NCBI GenBank assembly: GCA_019323515.1
Contig: JAHWHG010000007.1
Coordinates: 124,001-188,000 of the forward strand
DNA length: 64,000 nt
Source of the DNA: Candidatus Woesearchaeota archaeon
GTDB taxonomy: Archaea; Nanobdellota; Nanobdellia; Woesearchaeales; JAHWHD01
Direction: 5' to 3'
How positions within the stretch are numbered: position 1 is the first letter of the stretch; each line of letters starts with the position of its first letter. The translations under genes were made by a program, and so were the position numbers. Shown here piece by piece: positions 18,289-26,739 of the stretch. The notes under the pieces were generated by a model. The model saw nothing but the letters and a program-made list of their open reading frames with translations, did no database searches and had not been told where the DNA came from.

Positions 18289-18936
18289 ATGGCATTATTC
18301 GGTCCAAAAACAAATGAAAAAGAAAAAACATCAGGACCTCCTATTGATTTAGTTCAACAGATGAAAGCTCAAGGTTTTTCTGATAACCAAATTGTACAAA
18401 GCCTGCAGAGAGAGGGCTATAAATCACATCAGATATTCGATGCAATGAGCCAGGCAGATATGCAGAACGCTGGACCAGTACCTCCGGCCCCAGGTATGGA
18501 AGAGCCTGGACAGCAAGAGTATCCTGAACCAGCATCTCCAGCTCCACAACCAGAACAATATCCAAGCTATCAACAATATCAAACTCCATATCCTAGTGAT
18601 GACCGTGAACATGTTGAGGAGGTTGCAGAATCAATAATTGAAGAAAAATGGACCGACCTTATGAAGACTATCAGCAGGATTATAGAATGGAAAGATAAGA
18701 TTGAAAAGCAGATAACAAAAGTAGAACACGAGATTGAAACTCTAAACAATAAATTTGATGATCTTCACAGAGGAGTTCTTGGCAGGATAAGCGAATATGA
18801 TAAAAGCATCACCTCTGTAGGGACTGATGTAAAGGCACTTGAAAAAGTATTCTCTAAGATTCTTCCTACGCTTACGGAGAATGTAAGTGAATTGTCTAAG
18901 ATAACTAGTGATATTAAGAAAAAAAAGGGAAAATGA
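18289..18936 (+). CDS. Coiled-coil protein with UBA-like N-terminus and Pro-rich linker
   Basis: The 215-residue product has three parts: a short helical motif (about 20-55) resembling UBA-like three-helix units (KAQGFSDNQIVQSLQREGY), a Pro/Gln/Tyr-rich linker (about 60-105) and a long coiled coil (about 108-210). A ribosome site (AGGTGT) precedes the ATG. It follows the 17804-18253 coiled-coil gene and probably acts with it in the pilus-like module. It ends with a Lys-rich tail and converges on the C39-like gene. Confidence 0.75.
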   Translation: MALFGPKTNEKEKTSGPPIDLVQQMKAQGFSDNQIVQSLQREGYKSHQIFDAMSQADMQNAGPVPPAPGMEEPGQQEYPEPASPAPQPEQYPSYQQYQTPYPSDDREHVEEVAESIIEEKWTDLMKTISRIIEWKDKIEKQITKVEHEIETLNNKFDDLHRGVLGRISEYDKSITSVGTDVKALEKVFSKILPTLTENVSELSKITSDIKKKKGK

Positions 18937-18948
18937 TTCCCTCCTTGA

Positions 18949-19401
18949 TTATTTCTTTTTGCTAATAACAACAATTTCTTTTTTTATTAAGCCCTGAAAA
19001 GGCAAATCAAACCATCTTTCCTCAAACCAAGGGATCTTATGCCTTTTTAGCTTACCAAAATGAGGATCAGCCAACAGAATCTTATCGCCTTCAAATCCCA
19101 CTACAACAGAATAATGACCAGCTTCCTCTGGAGAGAACCAATCAACAATCACAGGGATTCCTTTCTTTACAAGAGACTTTAATTCTTTGATAGAAGAATT
19201 TTGTTTAACATAAGCATCAAAACCCAAACGGATTGCAGCTCTGACAAGATTAGATTCAGCACATCCACTTCTCCTAGAAGTCTTAGTAATCCTTGCTAAA
19301 TAGTTTTCAGATTTAGTAATACCATACGCAGATAATACCATCTTAAATGAAGCAGGGCCACAATAACCCCTTGACTGCTTAAACAATTTAACTTTTATCA
19401 T
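18949..19401 (-). CDS. Peptidase C39-like cysteine protease domain protein
   Basis: The 150-residue product is a stand-alone papain-fold C39-like domain. The catalytic Cys lies in GYCGPAS (Cys14), the His in GHYSVVVGF (about 111) and the Asp in LLADPHFG (about 125). C39 domains cleave leader peptides at Gly-Gly sites when fused to ABC exporters, but stand-alone forms have varied or unknown roles. No signal peptide is seen, so it is probably cytoplasmic. It sits between the coiled-coil genes and the three membrane paralogues of the pilus-like region. Confidence 0.8.
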   Translation of the reverse strand: MIKVKLFKQSRGYCGPASFKMVLSAYGITKSENYLARITKTSRRSGCAESNLVRAAIRLGFDAYVKQNSSIKELKSLVKKGIPVIVDWFSPEEAGHYSVVVGFEGDKILLADPHFGKLKRHKIPWFEERWFDLPFQGLIKKEIVVISKKK

Positions 19402-19436
19402 AAATTAAGACAAGAACTTAATGTATTTAAACTTTC

Positions 19437-19997
19437 TCAATCAGGAACAACATTCCCTGACATCAACCTGACAGTAAACAAAGCAACCACAAGGACAAAT
19501 ATAACTCCTAAGACTTTTGGATGGAATATAGTCTCCCAGAAAGCAACCTCTCCAACACCTTCTGCCTGCCCTACCAAAGTTCCTCCTACTGTTGTACCCT
19601 CTGGCACGCTTGAGAAGAAAGTCTTACCAGCAGCAGCAATCAAGATTATTAAACTAATAACAATAACAGTCCAATAAACCTCTTTCTTCTTTACAGCAAC
19701 TAGGAAATCTGCCTCCTTCACACCAAAAAGCATGAACAGCAAGAACAGAAATATAAGGAATACAAGACCAATTACAAACCACGGTGCCATAAACTCAATT
19801 ATACTTGTCGTTTTTGGACTTACAATTAACACACCTGCAATCACAAGTGCAATCATTGCATTCAATGCTTTGTTATCAGTCGGCCACTTTATTTTATCTA
19901 AAAAAGCATAAACTATTACAAAAACAAGCATAATCGGAAAAAGATTACTGAAATGCTGCAGTAACCCAAGATCAAGGAAAGTAGCCATTAGAGTCAC
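19437..19997 (-). CDS. Four-helix membrane protein, tandem paralogue 3 of 3
   Basis: The 186-residue product has about four membrane helices and shares a pattern with the two genes upstream: an amphipathic start, a PxxLVFxIVYAxLxK helix, a lysine- and asparagine-containing loop before ALNAMIALVIA, and two more helices. The last of its helices ends at the C-terminus after a variable loop. The three genes are co-directional with 12-13 bp gaps, a likely operon and clear tandem triplication. Placement beside pilus motor genes suggests a surface or pilus role, not shown by sequence. Confidence 0.8.
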   Translation of the reverse strand: MTLMATFLDLGLLQHFSNLFPIMLVFVIVYAFLDKIKWPTDNKALNAMIALVIAGVLIVSPKTTSIIEFMAPWFVIGLVFLIFLFLLFMLFGVKEADFLVAVKKKEVYWTVIVISLIILIAAAGKTFFSSVPEGTTVGGTLVGQAEGVGEVAFWETIFHPKVLGVIFVLVVALFTVRLMSGNVVPD

Positions 19998-20010
19998 CTA
20001 AAGAAAAGTA

Positions 20011-20556
20011 TTAAGGACCTCCAGGATTAGGAGGATTATTTACACTCGCTCTGATAGCATAGATTATCAATCCACATACAAGTACACCTACAACTATCAT
20101 CGCAGTATCAGGATGCACTAACCACGAAAGCCAGTACGGTGGATACCTAAACCAACCTGCAGAGCTTCCGAAGATGTAAAGGATTGCAACTACCGAAAGC
20201 GCCACCGCAATGTTCCTAACCCAGCCAGCTGTTGCACCAGCCCAATTAACTCCCCAAGCTCCTATCATAATAAAAAGAAGTAAAACAGCAACCAGCACTA
20301 CCCCTACATTAGGAATCGCATCATTGATTATCTGAACAACATCTGCATTCGGTGGATATGTTCCAGTTACATGCGGTATAACCACAAGCAATGCTAAAAC
20401 TACTGAGATTGCAGTATTTAAATTTCTATTATCAAATAGCTGCATCCTTGACAATATCCCATACACAACCGCAAATATCAAAATAAACGGCAGAAAAAGA
20501 TCCACAAATCCAATCTGCTGAAGCCAATACCCTAATGTTCTAAACTGATAAGCCAT
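20011..20556 (-). CDS. Four-helix membrane protein, tandem paralogue 2 of 3
   Basis: The 181-residue product has the same design as its neighbours: a short N-terminal amphipathic part, LPFILIFAVVYGIL, then NRNLNTAISVVLALLVV, a polar loop (about 85-95) and two further helices, ending in an Asn/Pro/Gly-rich tail. The variable loop between helices 2 and 3 is longer and lacks charge compared with the others. The family is not recognised beyond being a recurrent type in DPANN genomes, and that is from memory. Confidence 0.8.
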   Translation of the reverse strand: MAYQFRTLGYWLQQIGFVDLFLPFILIFAVVYGILSRMQLFDNRNLNTAISVVLALLVVIPHVTGTYPPNADVVQIINDAIPNVGVVLVAVLLLFIMIGAWGVNWAGATAGWVRNIAVALSVVAILYIFGSSAGWFRYPPYWLSWLVHPDTAMIVVGVLVCGLIIYAIRASVNNPPNPGGP

Positions 20557-20568
20557 AATAATTCACCT

Positions 20569-21141
20569 CTAACCTTCCCCTTCATTTTCTGAACTCGATT
20601 CAACAGGTGTACCTTTACCTCTTGTAACCCATAAAATAAATAATACGATAAATAACAATAAAAGCACTGAAGCAACAAAATTAGTCTGCCAGTACTTACT
20701 CAAATAGTCGATTAAATCCTGCAACCAACCAAGAGCATTCAAGAATATTAATATAACTCCAAGCAATAAAACAATCATAAAAGATGTTCTCCATACACCT
20801 TCAAGCACAACTTCCTCCTTTCTCTTGAAGAATAACCCGATTAATATCAAGAACGAAAGTACAACCAAAACAAGAAGAACAACATTAGCCATCGCTTCAT
20901 TGATTACAGCAACTAAACGTGTTGATGCGACAACTAAGAAAGCAACAACAAAAGAAACCATTGCATTCAGGTTCTTCTTAGTATACTCAATCTTATTTAC
21001 AACCTCAACACCAAATATTTTAGTCTTCTCAAGGATTGCAAAAACAATGGTAAATACTAAAATAAAAGGCAGAATTACATCATACACACCTATACGTGCA
21101 AAAAACTCTATAATTCCTCTAAACACACTCTCTTGCGCCAT
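20569..21141 (-). CDS. Four-helix membrane protein, tandem paralogue 1 of 3
   Basis: The 190-residue product is the first gene of the triplet. It shows LPFILVFTIVFAILEKTKIF, a loop with KKNLNAMVSFVVAFLVV, then helices at about 92-112, 122-140 and 158-176, and a hydrophilic Ser/Glu tail. The shared (K/R)NLNA segment between helices marks all three proteins as paralogues. The promoter lies in the divergent gap with the translin gene, where the minus-strand start is about 100 bp from the plus-strand start. Confidence 0.8.
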   Translation of the reverse strand: MAQESVFRGIIEFFARIGVYDVILPFILVFTIVFAILEKTKIFGVEVVNKIEYTKKNLNAMVSFVVAFLVVASTRLVAVINEAMANVVLLVLVVLSFLILIGLFFKRKEEVVLEGVWRTSFMIVLLLGVILIFLNALGWLQDLIDYLSKYWQTNFVASVLLLLFIVLFILWVTRGKGTPVESSSENEGEG

Positions 21142-21241
21142 TATACTGAATTTATATAAAGTTCATATATAAACCTTTCGATTTATATATTAGAGAATCT
21201 TTTCAAAAAGTATATAAATCAACCAAATTTATAACATCAAT

Positions 21242-21823
21242 ATGATAAATCAAAAAGAATTCAATGAGATGAACAAAGAGTACCAGCTTTATGACTCTCA
21301 ACGCGAAGAACTAATAAAAAAATCAAGAGATGTCCTTAAACTCTCAAAAAGGACAATTTATGCGGTTCACCGAGATAACCTAAAACAGGCAGAAAGTCTT
21401 TCTAAAGATATGAAAAAAGAATTAAAAGAACTCAACAGTTACATCAAGAAAAATCCTAAACTGTACAATGAAGGAAGCTACAAAGTTGCGATACAGGAAT
21501 ATGTTGAAGCAATGCTTTACTTTGGTTTTGTAAAAGACAAAAAGCTTTACACAAGAAAAGAATTAGATGTAGAAACAGATTATTACCTTCTAGGACTCTG
21601 CGATCTAACCGGGGAACTTGCTAGAAAAGCAATCTCAAATGCAAGCAACGAGAGATATAAGGAAGTCAAAGCGATTAAGGACATAGTATCAGAAATCTAT
21701 GAGCAGCTTCTAAGCTTTGACATAAGATCTTCAGAATTAAGAAAGAAATTCGATGCAATAAAATATGATTTAAAGAGATTAGATGACTTATTTCTCGAAC
21801 TTAAACTAAGGGAAAAATTATAA
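21242..21823 (+). CDS. Translin/TRAX family protein
   Basis: The 193-residue all-helical product matches archaeal translin-family proteins in length, and carries the characteristic YYLLGLCDLTGELARKAI segment (about 115-132). Family knowledge: translin/TRAX assemble as octamers that bind and, through acidic residues, cleave small RNAs, including tRNA processing by-products. A TATA element (21211-21220) lies about 27 bp before the ATG and there is no ribosome site, so the transcript is probably leaderless. The metallo-hydrolase gene follows within 10 bp. Confidence 0.9.
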   Translation: MINQKEFNEMNKEYQLYDSQREELIKKSRDVLKLSKRTIYAVHRDNLKQAESLSKDMKKELKELNSYIKKNPKLYNEGSYKVAIQEYVEAMLYFGFVKDKKLYTRKELDVETDYYLLGLCDLTGELARKAISNASNERYKEVKAIKDIVSEIYEQLLSFDIRSSELRKKFDAIKYDLKRLDDLFLELKLREKL

Positions 21824-21832
21824 GGGGTCGTG

Positions 21833-22447
21833 ATGTTAGAATACAATAACATCCAGATAACCTGGTTAGGATACTCCAGCTTTAAGATAAAAACAGCTAA
21901 AGAGATAATCTATATCGACCCGTTCAGGACAGGCAATGATGAGAAAGCTGACTTAATCTTCATTACACATGAACACCCTAATCATTGCAGTGTAAGAGAC
22001 ATTGAAAAACTTTCTAAAGAATCAACTGAAATTATCTGCACAGAATATGCTTCTGACATGATAAACAATTATCTCAAAAAGATAGTAAAGCCAGGAGATG
22101 AATTCATGCTAAACGACATCAATGTAAAAGTAGTCCATGCATACTCATTACCCCAAGGCACAAATGAACATTTCAAGGGCAAAGGCGTAGGCTATATCCT
22201 AAGTATTAACAATACAAAGATTTATCATTCAGGTGACACTGACTTCACCCCAGAGATGGTAAACATAAGAAATATTGACATTGCACTTGTACCAATAACT
22301 GGGATGCCATTTGACCAGGCACTTGATTTTGTAAACACGACTAATCCAAAAATTGTTATACCAATGCACTATGATCCTGCAAAGGACAGGAACATCCTTA
22401 ACAAGTTTAACATGAAAGTAATCAATTCTAAAGTTAGAATAGGTTGA
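21833..22447 (+). CDS. Metallo-beta-lactamase-fold hydrolase (UlaG/UPF0173-like)
   Basis: This protein of about 204 residues has the MBL fold without the classic HXHXDH. It shows THEHPNHCS (about 44-52), YHSGDTDF (about 130) and a late PMHYDP, the pattern of the COG2220 branch (UlaG/UPF0173). These are metal-dependent hydrolases of varied or unknown substrate. A GTG at 21830 is possible, but the ATG at 21833 has better spacing from the AAGGGG ribosome site. It is close behind the translin gene and likely co-transcribed with it. Confidence 0.85.
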   Translation: MLEYNNIQITWLGYSSFKIKTAKEIIYIDPFRTGNDEKADLIFITHEHPNHCSVRDIEKLSKESTEIICTEYASDMINNYLKKIVKPGDEFMLNDINVKVVHAYSLPQGTNEHFKGKGVGYILSINNTKIYHSGDTDFTPEMVNIRNIDIALVPITGMPFDQALDFVNTTNPKIVIPMHYDPAKDRNILNKFNMKVINSKVRIG

Positions 22448-22492
22448 ATAACCATAAACTATATAAAACACAAACATACACTTTACTGCACA

Positions 22493-24199
22493 ATGCTAAG
22501 AACCCATACATGCGGAGAACTGAACAGGAAACATATTGGAAAAGAGGTTAGATTAGCTGGATGGGTTGATTCTATAAGGACTCATGGTGGTGTGAACTTC
22601 ATCAATATAAGAGACAGGTATGGAGTGACACAGATTATTATAGATGAAAAAACAAGTAAAGAGCTTAAACAAGAATATGTTATACAAGTAACAGGAAAAG
22701 TTAAGAAGCGGCCATCACCAAACAAAAACATATCAACTGGCGAGATTGAAATTGAAAGTAAAGAATTAAAGATCCTTAACAAATGTGATACACTCCCTTT
22801 AGACTTATCAGGAGCAGTTGAAAGCACAGACGAGACAAGACTTAAGTATAGGTATCTTGACTTAAGAAAGCCCGAGAATGCAAACAAACTTATATTCAGG
22901 CACAAGGTCGTAACAGCTACAAGAGATTTCCTTAACAAAAACAGCTTCCTCGAGATTGAGACTCCAATGCTCGTTAAGGCTACACCTGAAGGTGCTCGAG
23001 ACTATCTTGTTCCTAGCAGAGTTAATCCTGGCCAGTTCTATGCCCTACCACAAAGCCCGCAACTCTACAAACAAATTCTAATGGTTGCTGGTTTTGACAG
23101 ATATTACCAAGTTGCTCGCTGCTTGAGAGATGAAGACCTTAGAGCTGATAGACAGCCAGAACATACACAAGTAGATCTTGAGATGAGTTTTGTTAGTCAA
23201 GAGGATATTAGGGATCTTGTTGAAGAACTAATGAAACACATCTTCAAAGAAGTCAAAGGGATAAAACTAGACAAATTTCCAGTATTTGCATATGAAGAAG
23301 CAATGAAAAGATTCGGAAGTGACAAGCCAGATATTAGATTCAGCTTAGAACTAAAGGATGTTACGGAGATTGCAAAAAAGTCTTCATTCAAGGTTTTCAA
23401 CCAGGCAGAACATGTGGTAGGCCTTGTGGTTGACAAAGATTTTTCAAGAAAAGAACTTGACAAACTCACTGACGTTGCAAAGACATATAAGGCAAAAGGT
23501 CTTGCATATGTAAAAGTTTTAAAGGACAAGTTTGACACGGGATCTGCTAAATTTTTAACTGACATCGAACAATATTTAAGAAAAGAGTTAAAGCTTAAAG
23601 AAGGACAGACTGTCCTATTCATAGCTGATAAAAAGAAAACAGCACAAACAGCTCTCGGCAATGTAAGACTTGCTCTTAGGGACAAACTCAAACTTGTAAA
23701 ACCTGACACATTTAAATTTGCATGGGTTAACGATTTTCCTCTCTTTGCATGGAACGAAGACGCAAATAAATGGGAACCTGAGCATCACATGTTCTCAATG
23801 CCAAAACCAGAGTTTATTGAGAATTTCGAGGAATGTCCTGAGAAGGTTCTTGGCGATTTATGGGACCTTACACTTAACGGCATCGAACTTGCCTCAGGTT
23901 CTATAAGGGTAAGCAATCCAAAGGTGCAGAAAAGGATAATGAAGTTTGTTGGCTTTGACGAAAAACGTGCTCAGGAAAGATTCGGGTTCCTGCTCGATGC
24001 TTATAAGTACGGCGGTCCAATCCACGGGGGTATGGGCATCGGCATTGACAGGGTAATAGCTCTTATGTTAGGTAGTGACGATATTAGGGAAGTTATAGCA
24101 TTCCCAAAAAATAAGAATGCTCAATGTCCAATGGACGGCTGCCCAAGCGAAGCAGACGCAGAATCAATTAAGGAACTACATTTGAAAATTGTAAAATAA
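22493..24199 (+). CDS. aspS: Aspartyl-tRNA synthetase, bacterial type with GAD insertion domain
   Basis: The 568-residue enzyme charges tRNA with aspartate. It has an N-terminal OB-fold anticodon domain (about 1-105), then a class II core with motif 2 (FDRYYQVARCLRDEDLRADR, about 198-217), the bacterial QSPQLYKQ segment, and motif 3 GIGIDRVIALMLG (about 520). Between motifs 2 and 3 lies an extra domain (about 285-405), the GAD insertion found in bacterial-type AspRS. Archaeal AspRS is shorter (about 430-440 residues) and lacks it. This copy therefore looks acquired from bacteria. No promoter is obvious. Confidence 0.95.
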   Translation: MLRTHTCGELNRKHIGKEVRLAGWVDSIRTHGGVNFINIRDRYGVTQIIIDEKTSKELKQEYVIQVTGKVKKRPSPNKNISTGEIEIESKELKILNKCDTLPLDLSGAVESTDETRLKYRYLDLRKPENANKLIFRHKVVTATRDFLNKNSFLEIETPMLVKATPEGARDYLVPSRVNPGQFYALPQSPQLYKQILMVAGFDRYYQVARCLRDEDLRADRQPEHTQVDLEMSFVSQEDIRDLVEELMKHIFKEVKGIKLDKFPVFAYEEAMKRFGSDKPDIRFSLELKDVTEIAKKSSFKVFNQAEHVVGLVVDKDFSRKELDKLTDVAKTYKAKGLAYVKVLKDKFDTGSAKFLTDIEQYLRKELKLKEGQTVLFIADKKKTAQTALGNVRLALRDKLKLVKPDTFKFAWVNDFPLFAWNEDANKWEPEHHMFSMPKPEFIENFEECPEKVLGDLWDLTLNGIELASGSIRVSNPKVQKRIMKFVGFDEKRAQERFGFLLDAYKYGGPIHGGMGIGIDRVIALMLGSDDIREVIAFPKNKNAQCPMDGCPSEADAESIKELHLKIVK

Positions 24200-24203
24200 C
24201 TAG

Positions 24204-25289
24204 TTACTTTTTTTTGAAAAATTCTTTCTTAAACTGCTCAAACCTATCTTCTTTTATTGCCTCCCTTATCCTCTCAATCAACCTCTGCATATACCAAAGG
24301 TTATGGTAACTTCTATACCTTTTACCGACTGGCTCCTTTATCTTCATCAGATGATGCATATACGCTCTAGAAAAATTCTTGCACACAAAACATCCACACT
24401 CTGGATCAATTGGTTTATTATCTTTAGCATACCTGGTCTTTGTAATATCAATATTACCAGAGTCAGTGAACAAAGTTCCATTCCTTCCATTCTTTGTAGG
24501 ATACACAGAATCAAAACAATCAATCCCCATACCAACAGCCTCTACAATATCCCTTGGCGAACCCAAACCCATCACATACCTTGGCTTCTCTTTGTCAATT
24601 ATCGGCAACACATTGTTAAGTACTCTATACATCTCCTCAGCAGGCTCACCTATTGCAAGACCACCAATTGCAACACCATCAAAATCAAGACCATTGATAA
24701 AATGCGCACTTATCCTTCTAAGGTCCATCTGAAAGCCACCTTGAACTATACCAAAAAGCAACTGTTTATCATCAGTGTGATATTTCTTACTTAACTCCAT
24801 CCACTTATGCGTATTCTTAAGCGCAGAAATATAGACTTCCCTATTAGCTCCATAAGGGGCCATATCATCTAATGCCATTGCAACGTCAGAACCAATCATC
24901 TCATGAATCCTCATTATCCTTTCAGGAGTTATCACATGCTTTTTTCCAGAAAAAGGACTCTCGAAGTGAAGACCTTTCTTAGTCTTGGCTTTAAACATGC
25001 TCCTTGACATTTGAAAACCTCCACAGTCTGTAAAAATACAACCATCAAATTTCATGAACTTATGGATACCCCCAACCTCACCAACAACATCCACACCAGG
25101 GCTCATAGACAACACCAAAGCATTACATATCAAATTCCTAAGCCCAATAGAATCGTAATCATCAGTTGATATGCATTTACCAGTAGCCATTGTTGCAGCT
25201 GGCATAAAGAATGGAGTCTCAAATCTGCCAGACTTAGTCTTAAGCTGCCCTAACCTGGCGCTACCTGATTCTGCCTTAATTTTAAACAT
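24204..25289 (-). CDS. tgt: tRNA-guanine transglycosylase, short bacterial/eukaryal-like form
   Basis: The 361-residue product is a TIM-barrel TGT that exchanges a guanine in tRNA for a 7-deazaguanine base. The first catalytic Asp is in TDCGGFQ (Cys replaces the usual Ser), the nucleophile region is DSVYPTKNGRNG, and the zinc site is CGCFVC with a later His (YMHHL). Length and motifs match the queuine/preQ1-type enzyme. Archaeal arcTGT is longer and usually continues into PUA domains that recognise position 15, absent here. It converges with aspS, the stops four bases apart. Which tRNA site it modifies cannot be told. Confidence 0.88.
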   Translation of the reverse strand: MFKIKAESGSARLGQLKTKSGRFETPFFMPAATMATGKCISTDDYDSIGLRNLICNALVLSMSPGVDVVGEVGGIHKFMKFDGCIFTDCGGFQMSRSMFKAKTKKGLHFESPFSGKKHVITPERIMRIHEMIGSDVAMALDDMAPYGANREVYISALKNTHKWMELSKKYHTDDKQLLFGIVQGGFQMDLRRISAHFINGLDFDGVAIGGLAIGEPAEEMYRVLNNVLPIIDKEKPRYVMGLGSPRDIVEAVGMGIDCFDSVYPTKNGRNGTLFTDSGNIDITKTRYAKDNKPIDPECGCFVCKNFSRAYMHHLMKIKEPVGKRYRSYHNLWYMQRLIERIREAIKEDRFEQFKKEFFKKK

Positions 25290-25431
25290 AAAAGCTCAAA
25301 TTAGAAAAAGAAATAAAAACCTTTGTATTATTCAAAAAAATTAATATATTAGTTGCTTGGTTACCCTAAAAATATATACATAACTTTTAAATATGCTATA
25401 ACATTAAAATAATATAAATATAGGTGGAAAA

Positions 25432-26739
25432 ATGACAAAATACATCTCAATACAAGAAGCAATGAACAAGGGCAAGGGTAAGGTCTCGGTAAGAGGCTGG
25501 GTTTATAGGCAAAGAGGCTCTAACAAGATTAAATTCCTAATAATAAGAGACTCATCAAACATAATACAATGCGTGCTTGAACATTCTAAATTTGAAAAGA
25601 CATGGGACGATATTGATAAAATTCAGATAGAGTACTCAATCGAAATAACTGGGGACATAAAGGAAGATAAAAGAGCTCCAACAGGATATGAGATATCAGT
25701 AACAGATTATAAGATAGTTGGAACATCGGACAAGTTCCCTATTCAAAAAGACCAAAGTAAGGAATTTCTTGCTGACAACAGACATCTTTGGCTTAGGAGC
25801 AGGTACATGACTTCAATCCTAAAGATACGTTCCACAGTATTTGATGCGATTCATGAATACTTCAGAAGCCAAGGTTTCTATGAGTATCACTCCCCAATAT
25901 TTCAAGCAGTACAGTGCGAAGGCGGCTCCACCTTATTCAATGTACCATATTTTGGAAAAAAGGATGTGTTTCTTTCACAAACTTGGCAGCTTTATGCTGA
26001 ACCTGCGATATTTGCTCTTGAAAAGATATACACTATTGAGCCAGCGTTCAGGGCAGAAAAATCTGTAACGTCCAGGCACGTGACAGAGCTTTGGATGTGC
26101 GAGATGGAAGTTGCCTGGGCAACATTCGATGATATTATTGACCATGGTGAAGCATTAATTAAACATATTGTTAAGAGCGTTCTTGACAAAAACAAACCAG
26201 AACTTGAGGTTTTAGGAAGGGACTGGAAAAAGCTTGAACCTACTGTAAAGAAAAAGTTTCCCAGGATAACTTATGATGAAGTGCTTAAACATCTGAAAGA
26301 GAAATTCAAGATGAAAGTTGAATGGGGTAAAGACCTTAGAACTATTGAAGAAGATAAATTAAGTGAACTCTATGATACACCTGTTGCAGTCACAAGATAC
26401 CCTAAAGCAGTAAAAGCATTCTACATGAAAGAACCAGAAGACAGCGATAAAAAGAAACCAGTTGTGAATGGTGTTGATTTTATCGCACCTGAGCATTATG
26501 GAGAGATAATAGGCGGCTCTGAGAGGGAATCTGATTTGGAGGATATCAAGAAAAAACTTGTCGAGATGGGAGAAAATCCAAAGGAATACGAATTCTACTT
26601 AGATACAAGGAGATACGGTTCAGTCCCTCATGGAGGATTTGGCCTAGGTATTGAAAGGATAATATCATGGATCTGCGGCCTCGACACAATCAAGGATGCA
26701 ATCCCATTCCCAAGAACTCCAGAAAGGTATAAACCGTGA
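25432..26739 (+). CDS. asnS: Asparaginyl-tRNA synthetase
   Basis: This 435-residue class II synthetase has an N-terminal OB-fold (about 1-105) and a catalytic core with the AsnRS-type motif 2 [24 protein letters not shown] (about 202-225, cited in part). Motif 3 is [16 protein letters not shown] (about 410). The length fits AsnRS and archaeal AspRS/AsnRS relatives. The Asn assignment rests on the AEKS/RHVTE pattern. A ribosome site AGGTGG precedes the ATG. The stop overlaps the sigma-factor start (GTGA), so the two are translationally coupled. Confidence 0.9.
   Translation: MTKYISIQEAMNKGKGKVSVRGWVYRQRGSNKIKFLIIRDSSNIIQCVLEHSKFEKTWDDIDKIQIEYSIEITGDIKEDKRAPTGYEISVTDYKIVGTSDKFPIQKDQSKEFLADNRHLWLRSRYMTSILKIRSTVFDAIHEYFRSQGFYEYHSPIFQAVQCEGGSTLFNVPYFGKKDVFLSQTWQLYAEPAIFALEKIYTIEPAFRAEKSVTSRHVTELWMCEMEVAWATFDDIIDHGEALIKHIVKSVLDKNKPELEVLGRDWKKLEPTVKKKFPRITYDEVLKHLKEKFKMKVEWGKDLRTIEEDKLSELYDTPVAVTRYPKAVKAFYMKEPEDSDKKKPVVNGVDFIAPEHYGEIIGGSERESDLEDIKKKLVEMGENPKEYEFYLDTRRYGSVPHGGFGLGIERIISWICGLDTIKDAIPFPRTPERYKP

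Noticed and set aside
23197..23709. 170-codon frame antisense to aspS
   Set aside because: Entirely inside aspS, with low-complexity Ser/Leu content and no start signals.
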